Part shown: piece by piece, positions 29,658-38,733 of the stretch
How positions within the stretch are numbered: position 1 is the first letter of the stretch
How the letters are laid out: each line of letters begins with the position of its first letter
Source of the DNA: Streptococcus timonensis
GTDB lineage: Bacteria; Bacillota; Bacilli; Lactobacillales; Streptococcaceae
Direction of reading: 5' to 3'
NCBI RefSeq assembly: GCF_900095845.1
Contig: NZ_FMIX01000004.1
Coordinates: 627,501-691,500 of the forward strand
Length of the DNA stretch: 64,000 nt
Notes under the pieces: model-generated
What the model was told of the DNA's origin: nothing
The model's input: the letters and a program-made list of their open reading frames with translations, nothing else
The model's database searches: none
Made by a program: the position numbers and the translations under genes

Positions 29658-30656
29658 ATGAATAAACGTTTAATTGGTATTATCGCAGCACTAGCACTTG
29701 TAGTTGGAGGAAGCTTGGTCTACTCTAACTTAACGAAACAAGAAACTAAAACTGAAACTGCTAATAAAACAGCTAAAGTTGGTGTTCTACAGTTCGTCAG
29801 TCACCCATCACTTGACTTGATTTACCAAGGTATCCAAGATGGGCTTGCTGAAGAAGGCTATAAAGGAGATCAAGTTAAAATCGACTTTATGAACTCAGAA
29901 GGTGACCAAAGTAAGGTTGCGACAATGAGTAAACAATTGGTAGCAAACGGAAACGATGTTGTTGTCGGTATTGCAACTCCAGCAGCTCAAGGGCTTGCAA
30001 GTGCAACAAAAGACCTTCCTGTTATCATGGCAGCTATTACAGACCCAGTTGGAGCTAAACTTGTACAAAACTTGGAAAAACCAGGTGGAAACATCACAGG
30101 GGTATCTGACCATAACCCTGCTGAACAACAGGTTGAATTGATTAAAACATTGACTCCTGATGTTAAAACGATCGGAGCTCTTTACTCAAGTAGCGAAGAT
30201 AACTCTAAATCACAAGTTGAAGAGTTCAAGGCTTACGCTGAAAAAGCTGGTTTGAAGGTAGAAACTTTTGCAGTTCCGTCTACTAACGAAATTGCTTCTA
30301 CAGTAAATGTCATGACTGGAAAAGTGGATGCAATCTGGGTTCCAATTGACAACACAATCGCATCTGCATTCTCAACTGTAGTATCAAGTAATCAAACAGC
30401 TAAAAAACCAATCTACCCAAGTGCAACTGCAATGGTAGAGGCAGGTGGTTTGGCATCAGTAGTTGTTGATCAACACGATCTTGGTGTGGCTACTGGTAAG
30501 ATGATCGCTAAAGTCTTGAAGGGTGAAAAGCCAGCAGACACTCCAGTCAATGTCTTCTCAACTGGTAAATCAGTTATCAACAAAAAACTAGCTCAAGAAC
30601 TTGGAATTACGATTCCTGAATCAGTCTTAAAAGAAGCTGGTCAAGTAATCGAATAA
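29658..30656 (+). CDS. trpX: Tryptophan ABC transporter substrate-binding protein
   Basis: 332-residue periplasmic-binding-protein type I family (ABC_sub_bind). The N-terminal hydrophobic segment (about residues 4-24) has no lipobox cysteine, so the protein is probably held as an uncleaved membrane anchor or released, unlike most Gram-positive binding proteins. Conserved segments are VGVLQFVSHPSLDLIYQG, ATPAAQGL and ITDPVGAKLV. The T-box upstream and the permease and ATPase genes downstream support tryptophan import as predicted for streptococcal TrpXYZ; the ligand is not visible from sequence alone. Confidence 0.85.
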   Translation: MNKRLIGIIAALALVVGGSLVYSNLTKQETKTETANKTAKVGVLQFVSHPSLDLIYQGIQDGLAEEGYKGDQVKIDFMNSEGDQSKVATMSKQLVANGNDVVVGIATPAAQGLASATKDLPVIMAAITDPVGAKLVQNLEKPGGNITGVSDHNPAEQQVELIKTLTPDVKTIGALYSSSEDNSKSQVEEFKAYAEKAGLKVETFAVPSTNEIASTVNVMTGKVDAIWVPIDNTIASAFSTVVSSNQTAKKPIYPSATAMVEAGGLASVVVDQHDLGVATGKMIAKVLKGEKPADTPVNVFSTGKSVINKKLAQELGITIPESVLKEAGQVIE

Positions 30657-30664
30657 GAATAAAG

Positions 30665-30694
30665 GAGGAGTTGGAGACATCTCCTCTAATTTTT
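30665..30694 (+). terminator. Attenuator-like hairpin between trpX and trpY
   Basis: GAGGAG (30665-30670) pairs with CTCCTC (30681-30686), followed by TAATTTTT. It is a short stem with a T-rich tail, consistent with partial termination that would give more binding protein than permease. Confidence 0.5.
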
Positions 30695-30716
30695 AAAAGA
30701 AGGAAATGAATGTAAC

Positions 30717-31583
30717 ATGATAGTATCGATTATTTCACAAGGATTTGTCTGGGCTATTCTAGGTTTGGGAATCTTTATGACCTTTCGAATCCTCAACTTT
30801 CCAGATATGACAACCGAGGGTTCCTTTCCTCTAGGTGGAGCTGTAGCAGTAACTCTTATTACACAAGGGTTTAATCCTTTTCTTGCTACATTAGTAGCTG
30901 TTGGAGCAGGTTGTCTTGCAGGTTTAGCGACTGGTCTTCTTTACACGAAAGGAAAGATTCCAACACTCTTGTCTGGTATTTTGGTGATGACTTCTTGCCA
31001 TTCTATCATGCTCATGATTATGGGTCGGGCAAACCTTGGGCTCTTAGGAACTAAACAAATCCAGGACGTTCTTCCTTTCTCATCTGAGGTTAATCAATTA
31101 TTTACAGGTTTAATTTTTGTGACTTTGGTTATTTTACTCATGCTTTTCTTCCTAGATACTAAATTGGGACAAGCTTATATCGCAACAGGAGATAATCCAG
31201 ATATGGCTCGTAGTTTTGGTATCAATACGGCACGTATGGAACTTATGGGATTGGTATTGTCAAATGGTGTTATTGCCCTTGCTGGTGCCTTAATTTCCCA
31301 ACAAGAAGGTTATGCGGATGTTTCTCGTGGTATCGGGGTTATCGTAGTTGGGCTTGCTAGTTTGATTATCGGAGAAGTACTCTTTAAGAGTTTGACCCTA
31401 GCAGAACGTTTGGTTACTATTGTCGTTGGTTCTATTAGCTACCAATTTCTAGTATGGGGAGTCATTGCTCTCGGCTTTAACACAAGCTACCTTCGACTAT
31501 ATAGTGCTCTTATCCTAGCAACTTGTCTAGTCATTCCAACACTTAAGGATAAATACTTGAAAGGAGTCAAGTTTAGCAAATGA
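30717..31583 (+). CDS. trpY: Tryptophan ABC transporter permease
   Basis: 288-residue integral membrane permease of the branched-chain/YufP-like class with about eight hydrophobic segments. Recognisable stretches are FPDMTTEGSFPLGGAVAV and the coupling-loop region TGDNPDMARSFGIN. The ATG at 30717 has AAGGAAA about 12 bases upstream. Its last four bases overlap the trpZ start, so permease and ATPase are translationally coupled. Confidence 0.86.
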   Translation: MIVSIISQGFVWAILGLGIFMTFRILNFPDMTTEGSFPLGGAVAVTLITQGFNPFLATLVAVGAGCLAGLATGLLYTKGKIPTLLSGILVMTSCHSIMLMIMGRANLGLLGTKQIQDVLPFSSEVNQLFTGLIFVTLVILLMLFFLDTKLGQAYIATGDNPDMARSFGINTARMELMGLVLSNGVIALAGALISQQEGYADVSRGIGVIVVGLASLIIGEVLFKSLTLAERLVTIVVGSISYQFLVWGVIALGFNTSYLRLYSALILATCLVIPTLKDKYLKGVKFSK

Positions 31584-32338
31584 CAGCAATTGTAGAATTA
31601 AAAAATGCCACAAAAATTGTGAAGAATGGATTTGATGAAGAAAAAATTATCCTAAACGATGTTTCTCTTGATATTTACGAACATGACTTCATCACAATCC
31701 TGGGTGGAAATGGTGCAGGGAAATCAACTCTCTTTAATGGCATTGCGGGAACTTTACCTTTAACCAGTGGTAGTATTCGCATTATGGGGGAGGATGTCAC
31801 AAATTTCAGCCCTGAAAAACGTGCCAAGTACCTTTCTCGTGTTTTTCAGGATCCTAAGATGGGAACAGCTCCACGTATGACAGTTGCAGAAAATCTCTTG
31901 ATTGCTAAGTTTCGTGGTGAAAAACGTGGACTTTTTCCGAGAAGACTCTCAGCTTACAAGGAAGAATTTCAAACAACCATTGAGAAAATCGGAAATGGTC
32001 TAGAAAAACACTTGGATACACCGATTGAATTCTTGTCAGGTGGACAAAGACAGGCCTTGAGCCTCTTGATGGCAACCTTGAAACGTCCTGAACTCCTTTT
32101 GTTGGATGAACACACAGCAGCTCTTGATCCTAAAACAAGTGTGGCCTTGATGGAATTAACAGATGACTTTGTCAGAAAGGATCATCTAACAGCATTGATG
32201 ATTACCCACCATATGGAAGATGCTCTCAAGTATGGAAATCGTCTCATTGTTATGAAGGAAGGACGAATCATCCAAGATTTAAACAAGGATGAAAAAGCTA
32301 AGATGAAAATTTCGGATTACTATCAACTATTTGAATAA
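31580..32338 (+). CDS. trpZ: Tryptophan ABC transporter ATP-binding protein
   Basis: 252-residue cytoplasmic ABC ATPase. Walker A GGNGAGKST, signature LSGGQRQAL, Walker B LLLLDEHTAALD and the switch histidine in MITHHMED are all intact. Note DEHTAALD rather than the more common DEPTSALD. It is the third gene of the T-box-controlled operon, which ends at the terminator at 32353. Confidence 0.88.
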   Translation: MTAIVELKNATKIVKNGFDEEKIILNDVSLDIYEHDFITILGGNGAGKSTLFNGIAGTLPLTSGSIRIMGEDVTNFSPEKRAKYLSRVFQDPKMGTAPRMTVAENLLIAKFRGEKRGLFPRRLSAYKEEFQTTIEKIGNGLEKHLDTPIEFLSGGQRQALSLLMATLKRPELLLLDEHTAALDPKTSVALMELTDDFVRKDHLTALMITHHMEDALKYGNRLIVMKEGRIIQDLNKDEKAKMKISDYYQLFE

Positions 32339-32352
32339 AGGATTGATTGCTA

Positions 32353-32389
32353 AAAACTTAGAAGTAGGTTATCCGCTTCTAAGTTTTTT
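32353..32389 (+). terminator. Rho-independent terminator after trpXYZ
   Basis: AAAACTTAGAAG and CTTCTAAGTTTT form a 12-bp stem with an 11-base loop and a T6 tail. Confidence 0.92.
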
Positions 32390-32516
32390 AATGGTTGAAA
32401 GTGTCAAAGAATCCTCTATTTTTGATAAATTCTAGAGATTTTAATATTTTCATGAATACTTACCTAAGAAAATACCATTTATCAATGAAATAGAAGCATG
32501 TAAGTGGTATGAAATG

Positions 32517-32559
32517 GTTTACTTTTTTTCTGAAATAAGCTATACTATATAAAGTAAAC
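32517..32559 (+). promoter_or_regulatory. dnaG-rpoD promoter flanked by a 9-bp inverted repeat
   Basis: TTTACT (32518-32523), 17 bases, TATACT (32541-32546) form the promoter of the macromolecular-synthesis operon. GTTTACTTT (32517-32525) and AAAGTAAAC (32551-32559) are exact inverted copies placed over the -35 and the start site, suggesting an operator for an unknown regulator or a hairpin. Confidence 0.65.
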
Positions 32560-32583
32560 TGTGATAAAATGGAGGTATTGTCT

Positions 32584-34344
32584 ATGGTTGACAAGAGAGT
32601 CATCGAAGAGATCAAAAACAATACCAATATTGTCGAAATCATAGGAGAAGTGATTTCTTTACAAAAATCTGGACGGAACTTTTTAGGGCTCTGTCCTTTT
32701 CATGGTGAAAAGACCCCTTCCTTTAACGTTGTTGAAGATAAGCAGTTTTACCACTGTTTTGGCTGTGGACGTTCTGGGGATGTTTTTAAGTTTATTGAAG
32801 AATATCAGCAAGTCTCCTTTACTGATGCTGTCAGGATTTTAGCGGAAAAACTTGGCGTACAAGTGGCAAGTCCTGTTCAGCATTCTGTCCACCACACTTC
32901 ACCACACCAGAATCTCTATGACATGCATGAAAAAGCTGCGAGGTTTTACCATGCTATTCTCATGACGACTAAGATGGGTGAAGAAGCAAGAAACTATCTC
33001 TACCAGCGTGGTTTGACAGATGATGTTCTCAATCACTTTATGATTGGACTGGCTCCAGCAGAGCGTTCTTACCTTTATCAACGTTTGGAAAAGGATTATA
33101 GTGAAAAAGACCTGCTGGATTCAGGTTTATTCTACTTATCTGAGAGTAACCAATTCTTTGATACTTTCCATAATCGTATTATGTTTCCACTGTCAAATGA
33201 TCAAGGTAAGGTTATTGCTTTTTCTGGTCGTGTTTGGCAAGAAGCAGATTCTCAAACAGGAAAGTATAAAAATAGTCGTGCAACGGCAATTTTTAATAAG
33301 AGTTACGAATTATACCATTTGAATAGGGTAAAAAAAGGTTCTGGAAAAGCTCCTGAAATCTACCTGATGGAAGGATTTATGGATGTTATTGCTGCATACC
33401 GTGCTGGTATTGAAAATGCAGTAGCTTCCATGGGAACTGCTCTAACAAGTGAGCATGTCAATCATCTAAAACGATTTACCAAAAAGGTTATCATTACTTA
33501 TGATGGAGATAGGGCAGGTCAAGCTGCAACAGCAAAAGCTCTCGAAGAGCTTGGTGATTTACCTGTTCAGATCGTTCAGATTCCTGATGCTATGGACCCT
33601 GATGAATACTTGCAAAAGAATTCTCCAGAGGATTTGGCATATCTCTTAGCTAATACTAGAATAAGTCCGATTGAGTTTTATATTCATCATTATAAACCTA
33701 GTAATAATGAAAATCTACAAGCACAAATCGAGTTTATTGAGAAAATTGCTCCTCTTATCGTTAAAGAACCATCTATCACAGCTCAGAATACTTATATTCA
33801 TTTACTGACGGATCATTTACCTTCTTTCGATTATCAGCAAGTTGAACACATTATTAATGAGAATCGTGTAAGACAAAGACAGGAAAGGGTTAAGCAGGTA
33901 ACAAATCCTACGCCTATCACAATGTCAGTGACGAAACAGTTAACCGCTGTGATGCGAGCTGAGGCTCATATCCTCTATCGGATGATGGAGCACCCATTAG
34001 TTCTCAATGATTATCGACTAAGAGATGATTTTGTTTTTGAGACACCTGAGTTTCAAACCTTGTATGGACTTTTAATTGATAATGGGTCTATTTCCTCAGA
34101 AGATTTGTCACGTCAGACAAAAGAGGTTGAAAGTGCATGGTACCAAGTCTTATCTCTAGATTTGCCAGCAGAAATGTCGCCACAAGAGTTGGTGGAGGTT
34201 GAAGAATCTAGAAAACGTGCGCTAATAAATCAACAAAATTTACAAATTAAAAAGAAGGTTCAGGAAGCAAGTCATATCGGGGATACTGATACCGCTTTGG
34301 AAGAGCTTGAACGCTTAATTGCCCAAAAAAGAAGAATGGAGTAA
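32584..34344 (+). CDS. dnaG: DNA primase
   Basis: 586-residue primase that makes RNA primers for replication. The CHC2 zinc domain is intact ([11 protein letters not shown] ... [10 protein letters not shown], residues 38-63). The TOPRIM core shows [13 protein letters not shown] and [11 protein letters not shown]-terminal helicase-binding region follows. GGAGGTATTGTCT precedes the ATG at 32584; the upstream in-frame start at 32569 would include the ribosome-binding site. It heads the dnaG-rpoD operon, with rpoD two bases after its stop. Confidence 0.96.
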   Translation: MVDKRVIEEIKNNTNIVEIIGEVISLQKSGRNFLGLCPFHGEKTPSFNVVEDKQFYHCFGCGRSGDVFKFIEEYQQVSFTDAVRILAEKLGVQVASPVQHSVHHTSPHQNLYDMHEKAARFYHAILMTTKMGEEARNYLYQRGLTDDVLNHFMIGLAPAERSYLYQRLEKDYSEKDLLDSGLFYLSESNQFFDTFHNRIMFPLSNDQGKVIAFSGRVWQEADSQTGKYKNSRATAIFNKSYELYHLNRVKKGSGKAPEIYLMEGFMDVIAAYRAGIENAVASMGTALTSEHVNHLKRFTKKVIITYDGDRAGQAATAKALEELGDLPVQIVQIPDAMDPDEYLQKNSPEDLAYLLANTRISPIEFYIHHYKPSNNENLQAQIEFIEKIAPLIVKEPSITAQNTYIHLLTDHLPSFDYQQVEHIINENRVRQRQERVKQVTNPTPITMSVTKQLTAVMRAEAHILYRMMEHPLVLNDYRLRDDFVFETPEFQTLYGLLIDNGSISSEDLSRQTKEVESAWYQVLSLDLPAEMSPQELVEVEESRKRALINQQNLQIKKKVQEASHIGDTDTALEELERLIAQKRRME

Positions 34345-34346
34345 GA

Positions 34347-35456
34347 ATGGCAAAAAAACAAAAAGAAGTAACCACTTTTGATGTCCAAGTAGCAGAATTT
34401 ATTCGTAATCATAAAAAAACGGGTACAGCTACAGATGAAGAAATTAATAATGTCCTTGTAATTCCTTTTGCCTTGGACGTAGATGGTATTGAAAATCTTT
34501 TGCAACGAATTCAAGATGCTGGGATTTCTATCACGGATAACGAAGGAAATCCAAGTGAACGTGTCTTAAGTACAGAGGAAGAACCAGAACTTAGCGATGA
34601 AGATTTAATTGGTTCAACATCTGCCAAAGTGAATGACCCTGTACGCATGTACTTGAAAGAAATTGGGGTAGTTCCACTTTTGACTAACGAAGAGGAAAAG
34701 GAATTGGCCTTGGCCGTTGAAGCAGGAGATGTTGAAGCGAAACAACGTCTAGCAGAGGCTAACCTTCGTTTGGTAGTTTCTATCGCGAAACGCTATGTTG
34801 GACGTGGTATGCAATTCCTTGACTTGATTCAAGAAGGAAATATGGGATTGATGAAGGCCGTTGATAAGTTCGACTATTCAAAAGGATTCAAATTCTCAAC
34901 TTATGCAACTTGGTGGATTCGTCAGGCTATTACACGTGCTATTGCTGACCAAGCTCGTACCATCCGCATTCCAGTCCACATGGTAGAAACAATCAACAAG
35001 CTTGTTCGTGAGCAGCGTAACCTTCTTCAAGAATTGGGACAAGATCCTACTCCTGAGCAAATTGCTGAACGTATGGATATGACACCTGACAAGGTTCGTG
35101 AAATCTTGAAAATTGCTCAAGAGCCAGTTTCTCTTGAAACACCTATTGGTGAAGAGGACGATAGTCATCTTGGTGACTTTATCGAGGACGAAGTGATTGA
35201 AAATCCAGTGGACTACACCACTCGTATTGTCTTGCGTGAGCAGTTGGACGAAGTGCTAGACACCTTGACTGATCGTGAAGAAAATGTATTACGTCTTCGT
35301 TTTGGTCTTGATGATGGTAAAATGCGTACACTTGAGGATGTTGGGAAAGTCTTTAATGTTACTCGTGAGCGTATTCGTCAGATTGAAGCTAAGGCCTTGA
35401 GAAAACTTCGCCAACCTAGTCGTAGTAAACCACTTCGTGACTTTATCGAAGATTAA
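34347..35456 (+). CDS. rpoD: Primary RNA polymerase sigma factor
   Basis: 369-residue housekeeping sigma (SigA). It has region 1.2 ([16 protein letters not shown]), region 2 ([20 protein letters not shown] and [10 protein letters not shown]), region 3 and the region 4 helix-turn-helix ([14 protein letters not shown]). The short acidic N-terminus is typical of streptococci. It is translated directly after dnaG and followed by the DUF59 gene. Confidence 0.98.
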   Translation: MAKKQKEVTTFDVQVAEFIRNHKKTGTATDEEINNVLVIPFALDVDGIENLLQRIQDAGISITDNEGNPSERVLSTEEEPELSDEDLIGSTSAKVNDPVRMYLKEIGVVPLLTNEEEKELALAVEAGDVEAKQRLAEANLRLVVSIAKRYVGRGMQFLDLIQEGNMGLMKAVDKFDYSKGFKFSTYATWWIRQAITRAIADQARTIRIPVHMVETINKLVREQRNLLQELGQDPTPEQIAERMDMTPDKVREILKIAQEPVSLETPIGEEDDSHLGDFIEDEVIENPVDYTTRIVLREQLDEVLDTLTDREENVLRLRFGLDDGKMRTLEDVGKVFNVTRERIRQIEAKALRKLRQPSRSKPLRDFIED

Positions 35457-35472
35457 AATTGGAGGATTACAC

Positions 35473-35802
35473 ATGGCTTATACAGAAGAGCAAATTGAAA
35501 CTATCAAAACGAAAATCTTATCTGCATTAGAAGAAGTTATCGACCCAGAATTAGGAATCGATATCGTCAACCTAGGTCTGATTTATGAGATTCGATTTGA
35601 TGGTGATACCGGTGATACTGAGATTGATATGACCTTAACGACTATGGGTTGTCCATTAGCAGACCTCTTGACCGATCAAATTTATGATGCTATGACAGAT
35701 GTACCAGAGGTTACCAATACTGAAGTAAAATTAGTTTGGTATCCAGCTTGGACTGTTGAAAAAATGAGTCGCTATGCTCGTATCGCATTAGGTATTAAAT
35801 AG
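35473..35802 (+). CDS. MIP18/DUF59 family metal-sulfur cluster assembly protein
   Basis: 109 residues. The DUF59 signature is present: DPELGIDIVNLGLIYEI and a conserved cysteine in TTMGCPLADLL. Family members help insert Fe-S clusters (SufT, PaaD, MIP18). The ATG at 35473 is preceded by TTGGAGG; a longer frame from 35437 would overlap rpoD and is rejected. It is the last gene of the dnaG-rpoD operon. Confidence 0.9.
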   Translation: MAYTEEQIETIKTKILSALEEVIDPELGIDIVNLGLIYEIRFDGDTGDTEIDMTLTTMGCPLADLLTDQIYDAMTDVPEVTNTEVKLVWYPAWTVEKMSRYARIALGIK

Positions 35803-35810
35803 AATGATAT

Positions 35811-35870
35811 AAAAAAAGAAATAGTATAAGTGTTAGGAAATTCCCTAGCTTTTATGCTATCTCTTTTTTA
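35811..35870 (+). terminator. Terminator of the dnaG-rpoD-DUF59 operon
   Basis: A long imperfect stem (AGAAATAGTATAAG with CTTTTATGCTATCTCT), an inner TAGG/CCTA pair and a T6 tail. Confidence 0.8.
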
Positions 35871-35895
35871 ATTTGCTGATTTTCTTTCAATAAAA

Positions 35896-35904
35896 TGATA
35901 TAAT
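35896..35904 (+). promoter_or_regulatory. Extended -10 promoter placing the start site at the cpoA ATG
   Basis: TGATATAAT (TATAAT at 35899-35904) is an extended -10 element. The cpoA ATG is at 35912, seven bases after the -10, which is where transcription should begin. No ribosome-binding site lies between, so a leaderless mRNA is predicted. Confidence 0.7.
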
Positions 35905-35911
35905 GGATAGT

Positions 35912-36955
35912 ATGGAAAAAGAGAAATTACGCATCAACATGCTAAGTTCGAGTGAAAAGGTAGCAGGACAAGGAGTTTCTGGAGCTTACCGTGAACTTGT
36001 GCAACTTTTGAAACGTGATGCGAAAGACCAACTAATTGTAACAGAAAATCTGCCTGTCGAGGCTGATGTAACTCATTTTCACACAATAGATCTTCCATAC
36101 TATTTATCCACTTTCCAAAAGAAACGCTCTGGACGTCGAATTGGTTATGTTCATTTTTTGCCAGATACCTTGGAAGGTAGTTTGAAGATTCCATTTTTCT
36201 TAAAGGGAATTGTCAAACGGTATGTATTTTCTTTTTATGACCGTATGGAACATCTGGTTGTAGTCAATCCTACTTTCATCGAAGATTTGGTTGCGGCTGG
36301 GATTCCACGTGAAAAAGTGACCTATATTCCTAACTTTGTTAACAAAGAAAAATGGCACCCATTGCCAGTTGATAAAGTATCTCAGCTTCGTCAAGGTATG
36401 GGAATAGATAAGGAAGAGTTTGTAGTCGTAGGTGCTGGTCAAGTTCAGAAACGTAAAGGTATTGACGATTTTATTACCTTAGCTGAAGAATTACCACAAG
36501 TTACCTTTATTTGGGCCGGTGGTTTCTCATTTGGTGGAATTACTGATGGCTACGAACGCTATAAAAAGATTATGGACAATCCTCCAAAGAACTTGATCTT
36601 CCCAGGAATTGTTTCATCTGAGCGTATGAGAGAACTTTATGCTTTAGCAGATTTGTTCTTACTTCCTAGTTATAATGAACTATTTCCGATGACAATTTTG
36701 GAAGCAGCTAGTTGTGAAGCTCCGATTATGCTTCGTGATCTTGATCTCTACAAGGTCATTTTAGAAGGAAATTATAGACCAACAAGTGATGTTGAAGATA
36801 TGAAGAAGGCTATTTTGGAGTATCGAGATCATCCAGAGACTTTAAAAGAATTAAAAGAAAAGGCCAAAGAGATTTCCAAAGAGTATTCGGAGGAGCATTT
36901 ACTTGAGATCTGGTTGGAATTCTATAGAGAGCAGGCGGCTTTAGGAAAAAAATGA
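35912..36955 (+). CDS. cpoA: Glycolipid glycosyltransferase CpoA
   Basis: 347-residue GT4-family glycosyltransferase. In S. pneumoniae CpoA adds galactose to glucosyl-diacylglycerol to make the major membrane diglycolipid; mutants affect beta-lactam resistance. It has an N-terminal acceptor domain (GQGVSGAYREL), the GAGQVQKRKGIDDF donor-domain start, and the E-x7-E motif in ELFPMTILEAAS. The ATG at 35912 is chosen over the ATG at 35903, which lies within the -10 box. The second glycolipid enzyme follows eight bases later. Confidence 0.92.
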   Translation: MEKEKLRINMLSSSEKVAGQGVSGAYRELVQLLKRDAKDQLIVTENLPVEADVTHFHTIDLPYYLSTFQKKRSGRRIGYVHFLPDTLEGSLKIPFFLKGIVKRYVFSFYDRMEHLVVVNPTFIEDLVAAGIPREKVTYIPNFVNKEKWHPLPVDKVSQLRQGMGIDKEEFVVVGAGQVQKRKGIDDFITLAEELPQVTFIWAGGFSFGGITDGYERYKKIMDNPPKNLIFPGIVSSERMRELYALADLFLLPSYNELFPMTILEAASCEAPIMLRDLDLYKVILEGNYRPTSDVEDMKKAILEYRDHPETLKELKEKAKEISKEYSEEHLLEIWLEFYREQAALGKK

Positions 36956-36963
36956 GGTAGTAT

Positions 36964-38280
36964 ATGCGAATTGGTTTATTTACAGATACTTATTTCCCAC
37001 AGGTATCAGGTGTTGCGACTAGTATTCGAACCTTAAAAACAGAACTTGAAAAGCAAGGACATGCAGTTTTTATCTTTACTACTACAGATAAGGATGTTAA
37101 TCGTTACGAGGATTGGCAGATTATCCGTATACCTAGTCTTCCTTTCTTTGCTTTTAAGGATCGTCGCCTTGCTTTTCGTGGATTTACAAAAGCTTTAGAG
37201 ATTGCTAAGCAATATCAACTAGATATCATTCATACACAAACAGAATTTTCTTTAGGTTTACTTGGTATTTGGATAGCTCGTGAGCTCAAAATTCCAGTTA
37301 TTCATACCTATCATACGCAGTATGAAGATTATGTCCACTATATTGCAAAGGGCTTGTTGATACGCCCTAGTATGGTCAAGTATCTTGTCAGAGGATTTCT
37401 TCATGACGTTGACGGAGTTATTTGTCCAAGTGAAATTGTCCGTGATCTTTTATCAGACTATAAGGTAAAAGTTGAAAAAAGAGTTATTCCGACTGGTATA
37501 GAACTGGCTAAATTTGATAGACCAGAGATAGGTCCTGAGCATTTACGAGACTTACGCCTTAAGCTGGGGATTAAAGAAGATGAAAAAATGCTTTTAAGTC
37601 TATCTCGCGTTTCTTATGAAAAAAATATTCAGGCTGTTCTATCTGCTTTTGCCGAAGTTTTAAAAGAGGAACAGAAAGTAAAATTAGTTGTTGCAGGTGA
37701 TGGGCCATATCTGAAAAATTTAAAAGAACAAGCCCAGGAATTGCAAATTGAAGAATATGTCGTCTTCACTGGGATGATTGCTCCAAGTGAAACAGCTTTG
37801 TATTATAAAGCTGCAAACTTCTTTATCTCAGCATCTACAAGTGAAACTCAAGGTTTGACTTATTTAGAAAGCTTAGCAAGCAAGACACCTATAATCGCTC
37901 ATGGAAATCCATATTTAGATAATCTAATCAATGACAAAATGTTTGGAACTCTCTATTACGAAGAGAATGATCTCTCTGGAGTTATTTTAGAAGCCTTGAT
38001 TGCTACTCCTAAAATGGATGACGGACATCTTACTAACAAGCTCTATGAAATTTCAGCTGAAAACTTTGGTAAGAGAGTTCATGAGTTCTACCTAGATGCT
38101 ATTATTTCGAATAACTTCGAAAAAGAATTGAACCGTGATGAACCAATCACTAAACGTTTTTTAAAGACAGTGTTTTACTTGCCACAACAAGCAGTTATTA
38201 TGCCTGTAAAGGGCTCTAAACGTATGTTAAAAGCTTCTAAAAAACAATTGAACAATTTTAGGAACTTTTTGAAAGAATAA
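36964..38280 (+). CDS. Glucosyl-diacylglycerol synthase-type glycosyltransferase
   Basis: 438-residue GT4 enzyme matching the pneumococcal protein next to CpoA (Spr0982), which makes alpha-monoglucosyl-diacylglycerol, the substrate of CpoA. Visible: N-terminal GLFTDTYFPQVSGVATS, IIHTQTEFSLGLLG, the donor-domain stretch LLSLSRVSYEKNIQAV and E-x7-E in ETQGLTYLESL. A basic C-terminal ~60 residues (FYLPQQAVIMPVKGSKRMLK) probably binds the membrane surface. GAGGTAG precedes the ATG; the gene is coupled to cpoA. Confidence 0.9.
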   Translation: MRIGLFTDTYFPQVSGVATSIRTLKTELEKQGHAVFIFTTTDKDVNRYEDWQIIRIPSLPFFAFKDRRLAFRGFTKALEIAKQYQLDIIHTQTEFSLGLLGIWIARELKIPVIHTYHTQYEDYVHYIAKGLLIRPSMVKYLVRGFLHDVDGVICPSEIVRDLLSDYKVKVEKRVIPTGIELAKFDRPEIGPEHLRDLRLKLGIKEDEKMLLSLSRVSYEKNIQAVLSAFAEVLKEEQKVKLVVAGDGPYLKNLKEQAQELQIEEYVVFTGMIAPSETALYYKAANFFISASTSETQGLTYLESLASKTPIIAHGNPYLDNLINDKMFGTLYYEENDLSGVILEALIATPKMDDGHLTNKLYEISAENFGKRVHEFYLDAIISNNFEKELNRDEPITKRFLKTVFYLPQQAVIMPVKGSKRMLKASKKQLNNFRNFLKE

Positions 38281-38301
38281 ATAATTAAAGGATGATACAA
38301 A

Positions 38302-38493
38302 ATGAAGAAGCAGTTTATGAGAAGTGGTAGAGACCAAAAAATTGGTGGAGTTTGTGCTGGTGCAGCCCAATATTTTAATATTGATCCAACACTTGTACGT
38401 GTTATTTGGGGAGTATTAGCTTTCTGTTATGGAGCAGGGGTTTTAGCCTACTTAATTTTATGGGCAGTAGCTCCAGTTTCAGAAGATTTTTAA
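38302..38493 (+). CDS. PspC-domain small membrane protein
   Basis: 63-residue protein with a PspC domain: KIGGVCAGAAQYFNIDPTLVRVIW followed in the sequence by one long hydrophobic helix (about 36-57). Such proteins are related to phage-shock/LiaY envelope-stress components, though isolated single-domain copies have no proven role. ATG with AAAGGATG upstream. It follows the glycolipid genes by 21 bases. Confidence 0.88.
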   Translation: MKKQFMRSGRDQKIGGVCAGAAQYFNIDPTLVRVIWGVLAFCYGAGVLAYLILWAVAPVSEDF

Positions 38494-38526
38494 AAAATTG
38501 AAATTTATTTAAAGAAGGAGAATAAT

Positions 38527-38661
38527 ATGGCATTTGGAGATAACGGTCAACGTAAAAAAACTTTTTTTGAAAAATTGACACTTTTCATTGTTATGATCAT
38601 GTTGTTTGTTACCTTAGCAGGAATCTTTGCCACAGCACTAGGTGTATTGAGCAGATTCTAA
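38527..38661 (+). CDS. DUF4044 small membrane protein
   Basis: 44 residues, MAFGDNGQRKKTFFEKLTL at the N-terminus and one transmembrane helix (about 18-40). The family (DUF4044) is a conserved short streptococcal/lactic-acid-bacterial protein of unknown role, found in this same position upstream of obg. GAAGGAG precedes the ATG. It is missed by a 60-codon cutoff. Confidence 0.82.
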   Translation: MAFGDNGQRKKTFFEKLTLFIVMIMLFVTLAGIFATALGVLSRF

Positions 38662-38695
38662 AAGCTATATAAGGATTTATAGACTATAGTGGTGC

Positions 38696-38717
38696 CTGGG
38701 TTATCCCAGCCCTTTTT
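38696..38717 (+). terminator. Short terminator-like hairpin upstream of obg
   Basis: CTGGG-TTAT-CCCAG followed by CCCTTTTT. The stem has only five base pairs but is GC-rich; it may reduce read-through from the small membrane genes into obg. Confidence 0.5.
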
Positions 38718-38733
38718 AAAGCGAGAAAAGAAT

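Noticed and set aside
35903..35911. Upstream ATG for cpoA
   Set aside because: It lies in the -10 box, upstream of the likely transcription start.
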